Origin: WLMZ01 sp038227995
GTDB lineage: Bacteria; Actinomycetota; Acidimicrobiia; Acidimicrobiales; Ilumatobacteraceae
Direction of reading: 5' to 3'
Assembly (NCBI GenBank): GCA_038227995.1
Contig: JBBRPP010000007.1
Span: 1 to 64,000 of the forward strand
Length of the DNA: 64,000 nt
Of this stretch, positions 34,742 to 42,762 are shown piece by piece (the stretch's first letter is position 1; every line of letters begins with the position of its first letter). The position numbers and the translations under genes are program-made. Below the pieces are notes generated by a model that made no database searches, was not told the origin of the DNA, and saw nothing but the letters and a program-made list of their open reading frames with translations.

Positions 34742-35422
34742 TCAGGCGGTCTTGGGGGTCTTGCGGTGGTGGAACACTCCGAGCACCACCAGGATCGCCA
34801 TCACTGCGGCGGCGATGAAGGCACCGACTGCGGCGAACCCGGCGATCATGCCGACGGTCGACCAGGCGTAGGCCGAGAGCAGCAGCCCTCTGAGGGTCTC
34901 ACCGGTGAACAGGGTCGTCCGCTGAGCGGTGATCGCATCGACTTTGCCCTGCAGCGCATCGATGGTGGCCTGCGGTTGCTTGGCCGTGACCGCAGCCGTG
35001 ACTGCTGCCTTGGCGGCGTTCTGGGGGACGCTCAGCTCGGAGTAGGTCGAGCCGCCGGCGATCTTGGCCAGGTGGCCGTTGATGTAGCTGGCATAGGCCT
35101 GCGCTTCGTCACCTGTGTCGACCTTGTGGCCGGCCCACTTGAGCAGATCGGTGCGACCTTCAGTGGTCAGTTGAGCGGAATCGGGGAAGGACACGTGCTG
35201 CGAGCTCAATTCCTTGGTGACGTAGTCACCAGAGAAGTTGTTGCCCCATGTCAGGAGTCCGCCGGCGACAGCGAACACGAGGGTGGCGACGACACCGAAT
35301 CCGATCAGGACGCTGTCGATCGTTCGCCGCTTGAGGGCGACGACCGGCACCTCCGCCGCTGTTGCTTGTGTTGCCGGGGTCGGCTCGGTGTGTCGGGATG
35401 GTACGACGGTTGCTGCGGTCAT
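34742..35422 (-). CDS. Hypothetical membrane protein
   Basis: A 226-residue protein with a membrane helix near the N-terminus (SVLIGFGVVATLVFAVAGGL), an extracytoplasmic domain of about 130 residues rich in Ala, Thr and Lys, and a C-terminal helix or pair of helices (AWSTVGMIAGFAAVGAFIAA, then VMAILVVLGVF) ending in a basic tail. The ATG at 35422 is chosen because GGAGGA lies 8 bases upstream. The function is unknown. It is the gene directly downstream of the DosR-like regulator, and a weak Dos-like element lies about 90 bases upstream. Confidence 0.7.
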   Translation of the reverse strand: MTAATVVPSRHTEPTPATQATAAEVPVVALKRRTIDSVLIGFGVVATLVFAVAGGLLTWGNNFSGDYVTKELSSQHVSFPDSAQLTTEGRTDLLKWAGHKVDTGDEAQAYASYINGHLAKIAGGSTYSELSVPQNAAKAAVTAAVTAKQPQATIDALQGKVDAITAQRTTLFTGETLRGLLLSAYAWSTVGMIAGFAAVGAFIAAAVMAILVVLGVFHHRKTPKTA

Positions 35423-35511
35423 GGGTTGTTCCTCCGGGTTGTTCACTTCTTCTGAACATCACCGTACGAAACGCGCCGTTCAGGCGGCAGAGGAGCCGGA
35501 CCTCTGTGCTT

Positions 35512-35525
35512 GTGACTTTGTGCCC
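35512..35525 (-). promoter_or_regulatory. Weak Dos-like element upstream of the membrane protein gene
   Basis: Read on the minus strand as GGGCACAAAGTCAC, it matches the DosR half-site core GGGACTWWAGTCCC in about 10 of 14 positions, 90 bases before the membrane protein start. It could be chance. Confidence 0.25.
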
Positions 35526-35538
35526 TGCCCGTGCGAAT

Positions 35539-36198
35539 TCATTGACCAGGTCGCTGAGAACGCCGTTCGGCGAGCCGAGCGGCGTACACAGCAGCCTGCG
35601 TGCGGTGGTCCATCCCCAACTTGGCAAGGAGGTTCGACACGTAGTTCTTCACGGTCTTCTCGGCCAGGAACATCTTCTCTGCGATCTGACGATTGGTCAG
35701 CCCATCAGCGAGGTGGGCCAGAATCGTCGTTTCCTGGGCCGTCAACGATGCTGTCAACGCATCGCGTGGCGGATTGCGGAGTCGGTCCAGCACCCGAGCC
35801 GTCACGATCGGATCGAGCAAGGACTGACCAGCGGCCACTCGACGCACGCTCTCGATCAGATCCAGGCCACGGACCTCTTTCAACACATACCCCGAGGCAC
35901 CCGCCATGATCGCATCGAACAGCGCCTCGTCGTCGTTGAACGAGGTCAGCATCAGGCAGCGCAGATCGGGCATCGTCGACCGCAGATCACGACACACCTC
36001 GATGCCCGTACCGTCGGGTAGCCGAACGTCGAGGATCGCGACGTCGGGCGCCGCGGCAGGAACTCGATGCAACGCCTCGGCGGCGGTGCCGGCCTCACCG
36101 ACCACCTCGATGTCGTCGGCGCTCTCCAGCAACTCGCGCACGCCGCGCCTCACGACTTCGTGGTCATCGAGCAGGAACACACGGATCGGCACGACCAC
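35539..36198 (-). CDS. devR: DosR/DevR-like NarL-family response regulator
   Basis: A 219-residue regulator that reads like mycobacterial DosR along its whole length. The receiver has D11/D12, phospho-acceptor D57 (VAILDVRLPDGTGIEVCRDL), T85 and K107 at the expected spacing. The LuxR-type HTH (about 152-196) contains GLTNRQIAEKMFLAEKTVKN. In mycobacteria DosR switches on the hypoxia/dormancy regulon when phosphorylated by DosS or DosT. No sensor kinase lies in this window, so it is an orphan here. A divergent universal stress gene with a Dos-like box shares its upstream region. The start is GTG. Confidence 0.9.
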   Translation of the reverse strand: MVVPIRVFLLDDHEVVRRGVRELLESADDIEVVGEAGTAAEALHRVPAAAPDVAILDVRLPDGTGIEVCRDLRSTMPDLRCLMLTSFNDDEALFDAIMAGASGYVLKEVRGLDLIESVRRVAAGQSLLDPIVTARVLDRLRNPPRDALTASLTAQETTILAHLADGLTNRQIAEKMFLAEKTVKNYVSNLLAKLGMDHRTQAAVYAARLAERRSQRPGQ

Positions 36199-36256
36199 AA
36201 CCTACTCGTGCAGGGTCGTCTCCAACGTGGGCTCCGTTGCTTCGTGCGGGCAACAT

Positions 36257-36272
36257 CGGGACCACAGACCCT
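36257..36272 (+). promoter_or_regulatory. Dos-like box CGGGACCACAGACCCT
   Basis: It matches the core of the mycobacterial DosR consensus (SGGGACTWWAGTCCCS) in about 12 of 16 positions and keeps both GGGAC and CCC arms at the right distance. It lies 35 bases before the universal stress gene and 59 bases before the divergent DosR-like gene, so it may serve both. Confidence 0.6.
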
Positions 36273-36306
36273 ATGCACGTGACGGTCCGAGGCCGACGAT
36301 GGAGAC

Positions 36307-37227
36307 ATGACCAACAAGATCGTCGTCGGATACAACGGAACCTCGTCATCGGACAACGCCGCGATGTGGGCCGCGCACGAAGCGGACGTCCGGAAGATGC
36401 CGCTGCGGGTCGTCACCTGCTTCGAGATGCCGATGCTGAGCAGCGAAGCCGCACTCGGTCTCGGTGGCGGGGCCGCGTTCGAGGCGGTCAGCGAGGCAGC
36501 GAACACGAACGCCGAACGGATCAAGGCCGAGATCGGAGCAGCGTTCCCCACCCTGACCTTCACGACCGTCGTGGCCGCGGATGCGGCGGCGACCGCGCTG
36601 CTCGACGACGTGGGCCCCGACGATCTGGTCGTCGTCGGCTCGAGCAGCCATGAAGGTGCCGCGGCGTTCTGGCTCGGCAGCACCCCACGGCATCTCGTGC
36701 GTCACAGCCCATGCCCGGTAGCCGTCGTGCGCGGCGGTGCCGGTCGAGACGCACCCGACCGCATCGTCGTTGGCGTCGACGGTTCTGCGGCATCGCACCG
36801 AGCGCTGCATTGGGCAGGAGACGAAGCCGACCGCTATGACGTCGAACTCGTCGTGGTACACGGCTGGTCATACCCGTACGAGGCGACCGACACGAGTTCA
36901 CTCCAAGCTCGCGAGCTCACCGAGATCGATGCCGACTGCACACTGAATCGTGCCGTGGAGACAGCGCGCGAGCGATGCGGCGTGACCGTCACCGGATGCC
37001 TCGTCGAAGGCAGCCCTGTGTCCGCTGTGCTCGAAACCGCACGCGACGGCGACATGATCGTGGTCGGTTCTCGAGGACGTGGCGGCATCCGTTCGCGGTT
37101 GTTCGGTTCGACGGCCAACGCGATCCTCGACAACGCGACGGTCCCGGTCGTGGTCATTCGCGCTGAGCCGCCAGCCGACGAGTCGGACCTTGCAGCGTCC
37201 GAATCGACACTCGCCCACACGCGGTAG
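36307..37227 (+). CDS. Tandem-domain universal stress protein (UspA family)
   Basis: A 306-residue protein with two UspA domains (about 1-142 and 150-292). Each ends with the ATP-binding pattern G-x2-G-x9-GS: GSSSHEGAAAFWLGST and GSRGRGGIRSRLFGST. Tandem Usp proteins of this length are prominent members of the mycobacterial DosR regulon. The upstream Dos-like box and the adjacent DosR-like gene suggest the same control here. The role is probably an ATP-binding signalling or stress function during energy limitation. Confidence 0.93.
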   Translation: MTNKIVVGYNGTSSSDNAAMWAAHEADVRKMPLRVVTCFEMPMLSSEAALGLGGGAAFEAVSEAANTNAERIKAEIGAAFPTLTFTTVVAADAAATALLDDVGPDDLVVVGSSSHEGAAAFWLGSTPRHLVRHSPCPVAVVRGGAGRDAPDRIVVGVDGSAASHRALHWAGDEADRYDVELVVVHGWSYPYEATDTSSLQARELTEIDADCTLNRAVETARERCGVTVTGCLVEGSPVSAVLETARDGDMIVVGSRGRGGIRSRLFGSTANAILDNATVPVVVIRAEPPADESDLAASESTLAHTR

Positions 37228-37366
37228 ACCTCGCTCGCCGATGCACGTCGGCAACGCGTCCCAGCGGCTGCGTGCTCGAGGGTCGAGATGATCGACGGTT
37301 TTTCACTTCACGTTGTGTGCGCCCACCGTGGCCTCGTCACCCAGAGGTCTCGTAGAGTCATCGCTC

Positions 37367-40294
37367 GTGGTGGTCGAGCGGGACCGAGAGCGGGATGCTC
37401 TGACGTTGATCGAACGACCGCGCCTGTTCGACCGCACCGCCCGCGCGTCAGTCGTCGTGCTCGAGGCCCCGGGCGGATTCGGTAAGTCGTCGCTTGCCGA
37501 ACAGCTTGCGGCTGGTTCCGTCTCGACCGTCCGCGTCTTCCTCTTCAGCGGCGATTCCTCACCGGCTCGTCTCGTCTCACGACTTCGCGACGCATGCAGG
37601 ACGGCGGGCCTGGCTGCGGCGGTCGAAGCCGGCACCGATCTCGAGGATGTGCCGGCCGAACTCTCGGTGATCGCTGTTGCACTCGTTCGAGCGGTGCCTC
37701 AGGGCGGGTGCCTGGTCGTCGAGGACGCGCAGGTGCTCGACGACGGAGCGCTCGATGCCGTCGTCGGCCTGTGCTCGTCGCTCGTCCCCGCTTGGCGAGT
37801 CGTGATCACCGGTCGATCTGTTGCGTTGGACATCGCCGGTGCGCTGCGCCTCGGCGTCGACGAACTCGTGTTCACCGCGAGCGAGACCAACACGCTCATG
37901 GAACAGGTCATGTCGGCCGACGACGACCTCGCCGTGACGATCACGCGCGAGTGTTCCGGATGGCCGGCGGCGATCACGTTGGCGATCGCAGCCGAGCACC
38001 GGACGCCGATGACCGCATCGGGGGGTGCCAGTCTCGATTCGCTCGTCGCCGAGCTGCTCCGTGACTCGACCCTGCTCGACGCTCGAACGTTGACGGTCCT
38101 CGGACACCTCCCGGTCGTGTCGGACGAGATCGGCACCGCACTCGGCATTCCGAACCTGATTCAATCCGTGATCACCTCGGGGCTTCCGATCCGGGCAACG
38201 GGCGCATGGTGGCGTCTCGCGGATCCCGTCCGTGAGCACCTTCGCAGCCGCGGTCCGATCAACGACGACGACCTCGTGACGGCGCTGGGCGTCGTGTTTC
38301 ACAAGGGTGAGACGACGCTCGCGATCGACATGCTGCTCGCTGCCCGACATCCGGAAGAGGTCTGCACCCTGATCGCCGCGATCCCATACGACGTGCTCGA
38401 TCAGATCGATGTCGACGAGATGGCTTCGCTGCTCAACGCCGTACCCCCACTCGTCGTCGCTGCCAACGCACGCTGCCTCGCCAAACTGGCGCGAGCCGCG
38501 GAGAGTCGGGTACGCATCACGCTTCGCACGCGGCTTCTGGACCGTCTCGCCGACATCGTGCGGGTCAACAACGACCCGGTACTGGCACGCGAGCTGGAGG
38601 CCGAGCTGGTGTTCGACCTCAACCGCGATTCCAAGGTCGAAGAGACCGAACGTCGGGGGCGCGCCCTGCTGTCCGTCACGCCGCCCGACGAGCTCGTCAC
38701 CCGCTCGCGTTGCCTGCACGCACTCGGCAGGATCACGGCATGGAAGGGCGACGATCGGTCGTTGGTCGACGCATCCCACCTGCTGGCCGAAGCCGCAGGA
38801 GCGATGCGAACGATCGGTAACGACGTCGGCGTGGCCGATGTGTTGTGCACACTCGGGTTCTTCGTCCTGATCCCACGCGGCGACTTCGAGCTCGGTGTCA
38901 CTCGGTTGACCGAAGGCGTCGAACTGCTGGGGCGACGCACCCGCCGGCGCGCCGTGCAGCTGACCTTTCTTGCCGAATCGTTGGCCCTGCTCGGGCGCGA
39001 TGACGAAGCGATCGCTGCACTCAGCGAGTCGCGGTCCATCGGCCGTTCGCACGGTGACCAACGCGTCCTCGGCTACGCGGCCTGGACCCAAGCCAAGGTG
39101 GTGGCCCGTCGCCGTGACATCGACGGCACGTTGCGTTGGCTTCGTGAGGCCGAGAGGAATCCAGGCGACTGGCTCGATCACCCCACCGGCACGCAATTCC
39201 TGGCCGAGGCCGCCGAGATGGCCGCCATGGTCGGCGCCGAGCAGATCGCTGACGAGTACCTCACCCGGGCGATCGATCAGGCCGCGAAGCAGGAACTGCC
39301 TGAGATCCCGGAGGCAGCGATCGGCGCCCTGGCCGCACGGTTCGGTGACGCGAGGTTGGCCGAAGGACTCCTCACGCTCGACCGGGTCGACGGATCGCAG
39401 AACGCCTCGAACCGATGGCGGTTGATGCTTCTGATCGCGCACGCACGAGCGCGACGCGGCGACATCGCCGGAGCGCGGGCGAAGGCCGCTGCCGTCAGCG
39501 AGGAACTCGAATCCCTGGGCCATCCCGAATTCGCGATGTTGCACGAGCCGGAGATCTGGTCGTCGCTCATGCGCCTCGTCGACGGCGAGTCGATTCCGCC
39601 GGTGCGGATATCGGTGCTCGGTGGCTTTCGAGCCGAGGTCGACGGCGTCGAGATACCGGTTCCCGCGGGCCGACCGGCACAGGTCGTGAAACTGCTCGCG
39701 CTCGCCGGTCGGCCGCTTCCCGTCGACGAGCTGGCGGAGCTGCTGTGGCCAGACACCGCAACCGATGTCGGCCGGCGTCGCCTCCGCAACGTGTTGGCCA
39801 GGGTCCGTCGAGCCGGCCCGCTCCTCGATCGCAACGAGGGTGTGATCGCTCTCGTGCCGACGGCCGTGGTCGACAGCCAGGTCTTCGAACGCCTCGCTCA
39901 ACTCGCATCGACTGCCGCACCAGAGGGTCGGCGCGCCGCAGCCGAGGAAGCGCTTGCGCTGTACGCCGGCGAGTTGCTGCCGGCAGACCGGTTCGAGGAA
40001 TGGTCTGTTGCGCCGCGCGAACGAGCACAGCGCCGAGCCGTTCGTCTGCTCGCCGTCATCGTGGAATCGGCGGTCGTTGACGGCGACATCGATCGGGCCG
40101 TTCGCGCCATCGAGCACCAATTGGCACTCGATCCGTTCGACGACTCCGCCGCGCGCCATGCCGCTGTACTCCTGCGCGACGTGGGCCGGCACGAAGAGGC
40201 GGCCGAGTGGGCCCAACGATGCGCTGTCATCCGCGGCGAGCTCGGCTTCAGCGTGCCCCTGGATCCGCTCGATCTGCTGGATGCGGCCCGATGA
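37367..40294 (+). CDS. Large MalT-like ATPase regulator with C-terminal OmpR-type HTH and BTAD domain
   Basis: About 975 residues. The N-terminal STAND-type ATPase has a Walker A (EAPGGFGKSSLAEQ) and a Walker B-like CLVVEDAQVLDD. A long middle part of helical repeats (about 330-740) resembles the MalT tetratricopeptide region. The C-terminus holds an OmpR-like winged helix (ISVLGGFRAEVDGVEIPV, LLALAGRPLPVDELAELLWP, VGRRRLRNVLARVRRAG) and a bacterial transcriptional activation domain with EEALALYAGELLPADRFEEW. It probably integrates a ligand signal and ATP to activate transcription. Candidate starts are TTG 37313, GTG 37328, GTG 37367 and GTG 37370; I use 37367. It is convergent with the next gene. 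Confidence 0.85.
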   Translation: MVVERDRERDALTLIERPRLFDRTARASVVVLEAPGGFGKSSLAEQLAAGSVSTVRVFLFSGDSSPARLVSRLRDACRTAGLAAAVEAGTDLEDVPAELSVIAVALVRAVPQGGCLVVEDAQVLDDGALDAVVGLCSSLVPAWRVVITGRSVALDIAGALRLGVDELVFTASETNTLMEQVMSADDDLAVTITRECSGWPAAITLAIAAEHRTPMTASGGASLDSLVAELLRDSTLLDARTLTVLGHLPVVSDEIGTALGIPNLIQSVITSGLPIRATGAWWRLADPVREHLRSRGPINDDDLVTALGVVFHKGETTLAIDMLLAARHPEEVCTLIAAIPYDVLDQIDVDEMASLLNAVPPLVVAANARCLAKLARAAESRVRITLRTRLLDRLADIVRVNNDPVLARELEAELVFDLNRDSKVEETERRGRALLSVTPPDELVTRSRCLHALGRITAWKGDDRSLVDASHLLAEAAGAMRTIGNDVGVADVLCTLGFFVLIPRGDFELGVTRLTEGVELLGRRTRRRAVQLTFLAESLALLGRDDEAIAALSESRSIGRSHGDQRVLGYAAWTQAKVVARRRDIDGTLRWLREAERNPGDWLDHPTGTQFLAEAAEMAAMVGAEQIADEYLTRAIDQAAKQELPEIPEAAIGALAARFGDARLAEGLLTLDRVDGSQNASNRWRLMLLIAHARARRGDIAGARAKAAAVSEELESLGHPEFAMLHEPEIWSSLMRLVDGESIPPVRISVLGGFRAEVDGVEIPVPAGRPAQVVKLLALAGRPLPVDELAELLWPDTATDVGRRRLRNVLARVRRAGPLLDRNEGVIALVPTAVVDSQVFERLAQLASTAAPEGRRAAAEEALALYAGELLPADRFEEWSVAPRERAQRRAVRLLAVIVESAVVDGDIDRAVRAIEHQLALDPFDDSAARHAAVLLRDVGRHEEAAEWAQRCAVIRGELGFSVPLDPLDLLDAAR

Positions 40295-40312
40295 GACGAG
40301 GATCCGAAGGCG

Positions 40313-41434
40313 TCAGGGGGCGTTCGTCTGCGGCGTGTCGAACCCCGTGGGCCGGTAGATGCCCATCAAGATGTTCTCGTGCATGCCGTAGCCGACCTGA
40401 CCGGTGGACAGCGCGAATCGCGACAGCGTCTCGTTGAGGAATGCGTACTGGCGGCGCGTCTCTGCACTGCTGAGGTCGTGGCTGATGCCCTCGACCTTCA
40501 GCGGCCCCTGGTAGTAGCCGTGTCCCCATGTCGCGTCGGGAACGTACCCCGATCCGGCCGCGAGGTACAGCGTTCGCAGTGGCGTGGTGGTCACGACGAC
40601 CGGCTCGCCACCGGGCACCGGAACGGTGACGGTCGACCCCGCGAGTTCGCGCGTTCCCGAGATGTACGTGCTGTCGATCTCGGGCCGGCCGAGGTGTTCG
40701 ATGGGACGGTCGAGCCCGGTGTTCCAGACCCGCATCGATTCCTCGACGAAGCGGGTGCCGTCCGCGTCCTGATCGATCTGAACCTTGAGCATGTGGTCGT
40801 CGAACTGCATCGGCAGCCAGTCATGACGGAAACCGTGGCCGTCGGTGGCCTGCCGAACCCTGATCCCGGGGTGTTCGCGCTCGCCCACGGGACGCACGCC
40901 CCACGACCGATCACGAGCCCCCTGCCACTTGTCGGGAGTGACGTCGAAGTGCTTGTCGGCCACCTTCAGATGACCGCTCCAGCCACCGACCTGGGCGTAA
41001 CGAGTGACGTCCTGCTCGACTCTGCCGTAGCGGCGGGTGCAGGTACGGGGTTCTTCGAGCGCATCGACGGTGCCGGTGAAGGTCAGGTCGGCCTCGATCC
41101 CCCACTCGTTCGGTGCGCAGGTGACTCGCAACGTGCGCAACCCTTCGATGATCTCGACGCCCAGCGGCCCGACGTTCGTGTCCATGCGGTCCGAGCCCAG
41201 TTCGCGGGATGCCCGCACCGTGTGCTGAGCGGTGCCGATCGACACGGTGATGAACGCGTCGGTGACGCCGAGGTTCGGATACTGCCCGAGGCCGATGATC
41301 ACGAACAGCTCGTCGCTGCTCGCATGCATGTTGAAGTAGTAGCGATCGTAGAAGTGACGATCGGAGGTGGCCACGTGGTCGAACGTGTCCGACGTCTGGT
41401 GAGCGAGGAACTCGTCGAATCGGCTGAGCGGCAT
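40313..41434 (-). CDS. Uncharacterised protein, possible lipocalin-like beta-barrel
   Basis: A 373-residue protein I do not recognise with certainty. It is rich in beta strands and aromatic residues (DRHFYDRYYFNMHASSDELF, TWGHGYYQGPLKVEG). The pattern of a Tyr-rich N-terminus followed by GARDRSWGVRPVG is reminiscent of AttH/CrtC-like double-lipocalin proteins, but that is weak. No signal peptide is seen. It follows an SDR gene on the same strand, 50 bases apart, in a neighbourhood with a ketosteroid-isomerase-like gene. Similar proteins could act on steroid or other lipid-like substrates. Confidence 0.5.
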   Translation of the reverse strand: MPLSRFDEFLAHQTSDTFDHVATSDRHFYDRYYFNMHASSDELFVIIGLGQYPNLGVTDAFITVSIGTAQHTVRASRELGSDRMDTNVGPLGVEIIEGLRTLRVTCAPNEWGIEADLTFTGTVDALEEPRTCTRRYGRVEQDVTRYAQVGGWSGHLKVADKHFDVTPDKWQGARDRSWGVRPVGEREHPGIRVRQATDGHGFRHDWLPMQFDDHMLKVQIDQDADGTRFVEESMRVWNTGLDRPIEHLGRPEIDSTYISGTRELAGSTVTVPVPGGEPVVVTTTPLRTLYLAAGSGYVPDATWGHGYYQGPLKVEGISHDLSSAETRRQYAFLNETLSRFALSTGQVGYGMHENILMGIYRPTGFDTPQTNAP

Positions 41435-41484
41435 GCGCCATGGTCGCGGATCGAGTCGCGATCGGGCGAGCCAGGGAGTCTGCG

Positions 41485-42222
41485 CTATCCGGCCGTGACC
41501 CCGTTGTCGATGTTGACGATGGCCCCGGTCATCGACTTCGCCTCGTCGGATGCGAGGAACGCGAACAGCGATGCGATCTCGCTCGGTTCGCTCATCGGCC
41601 GAAAGCCCATGTACGGCGCCATCAGCGCGAAATCGACGTCGGACGGCATCTGGAAACCGCGAACGAGGTTGGTGTTCACGCCGCTGGGGGCGATGGCGTT
41701 GACGCGCAGCTTCGTCTTCACGAACTCCATCGCCAATGCCCGCGTCAACTGCACCACCGCACCCTTCGAAGCGCAGTAGGCGACGGTGTAGGCCTGACCC
41801 ATCACACCCGCGTTGGACGCGATGTTGACGATGTTGCCGCCGGTCTCCAGTAGATGTGGGATCGCGGCCTGACAGAAGAAGAAGCACGAATCGGCGTTGA
41901 CCGCCATCATCTGCCGGTATTGATCGACCGTGACATCGAGGAAGTGCTCGGATCGCGCGATGCCCGCGATGTTGCCGAGGACATCGAGGCGGCCGTGTTC
42001 GGCGACGCATGCCGCAACCGTTGCCGAGCACTCTTCGGGACTCATCACATCGCCGACTCGCGTGGCGATACCGCCGGCCAAAGCCGACGTCTCGGCAAGG
42101 CGATCACCGTCGCGATCATGACCGAAGACGGTTGCGCCCTCGGATGTCAACCGCAGCACGACCTCGCGGCCGATGCCGGAGCCTGCGCCGGTGACCAACA
42201 CCACTTTGCCGTCGAAGCGCAT
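41485..42222 (-). CDS. Short-chain dehydrogenase/reductase
   Basis: A 245-residue SDR with the cofactor motif LVTGAGSGIG, a GNIAGIA loop in place of NNAG, and the catalytic Ser (NIASNAG) plus YCASK. The C-terminus MTGAIVNIDNGVTAG is standard. The ATG at 42222 is favoured because the fold begins at once (MRFDGKVVLVTG) and a GGGGGGAA run precedes it. It is divergent from the ketosteroid-isomerase-like gene, 155 bases apart, and upstream of the unrecognised beta-rich protein. A steroid or related hydroxyl is a plausible substrate. Confidence 0.9.
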   Translation of the reverse strand: MRFDGKVVLVTGAGSGIGREVVLRLTSEGATVFGHDRDGDRLAETSALAGGIATRVGDVMSPEECSATVAACVAEHGRLDVLGNIAGIARSEHFLDVTVDQYRQMMAVNADSCFFFCQAAIPHLLETGGNIVNIASNAGVMGQAYTVAYCASKGAVVQLTRALAMEFVKTKLRVNAIAPSGVNTNLVRGFQMPSDVDFALMAPYMGFRPMSEPSEIASLFAFLASDEAKSMTGAIVNIDNGVTAG

Positions 42223-42377
42223 CAGCGCGTTCCCCCCTTCTCGTGGCGACGCCCGTCGCCCGCGGTGAGGGTACACACGCCGACGCCGGCGGCCGAACCC
42301 GCAGACGGCACGGTCGTCAGCGTTCGGCCCCGGCAGTGCGCGGCGCGTATGGTCGCCTGCAACTGAAGGGGGGCCTG

Positions 42378-42758
42378 ATGGCCGAACGTGCTGAATTGGT
42401 CGCGATCTGCAATCGCTATGTCGAACTGGTCGACGCTGGAGACACCGACGGGATCATGGATCTGTATGCCGACGACTGTTGGATCGAGGATCCGATCGGC
42501 TCCGAGCTGAAGAAGGGGCGCGACACGATCCGCGAGTTCTATGCCGGGATCGCGGCGATGGAAGTGGACCCGCGGATGACCCGCATCGGGCCGGTCACGG
42601 TGTGCGGCGGAGAGGCAGCGTTCCAGTTCCGCATCGACATCGAGATCGGTGAGCTGAAGATCAAGATGACGTCGACCGACGTGATGACCTTCGACGCGGC
42701 CGGCAAGATCACGTCGATGCGAGCATTTGCCGACGGCGAGGCCGACCCCGACGCCTGA
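42378..42758 (+). CDS. Ketosteroid-isomerase-like protein (SnoaL-like fold)
   Basis: A 126-residue protein closely resembling delta5-3-ketosteroid isomerase in layout. The catalytic residues fall at the classical positions: Y14 (CNRYVELVDAG), D38 (WIEDPIGS) and D101 (TSTDVMTFD). YADDCWIEDPIGS mirrors the known YADDATVEDPxG motif. The enzyme moves the C5-C6 double bond of 3-oxo-steroids into conjugation. In this window SDRs, a P450 and a VOC protein lie near, which would fit steroid or terpenoid metabolism, though no complete steroid pathway is seen. GGGGGG precedes the ATG at 42378. Confidence 0.85.
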   Translation: MAERAELVAICNRYVELVDAGDTDGIMDLYADDCWIEDPIGSELKKGRDTIREFYAGIAAMEVDPRMTRIGPVTVCGGEAAFQFRIDIEIGELKIKMTSTDVMTFDAAGKITSMRAFADGEADPDA

Positions 42759-42762
42759 TCGA

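Noticed and set aside
37577..40216. An 879-codon open frame on the minus strand opposite the large regulator gene
   Set aside because: It is a shadow frame caused by GC-rich codon usage; the plus-strand protein has clear ATPase, HTH and BTAD motifs and the minus frame has none.
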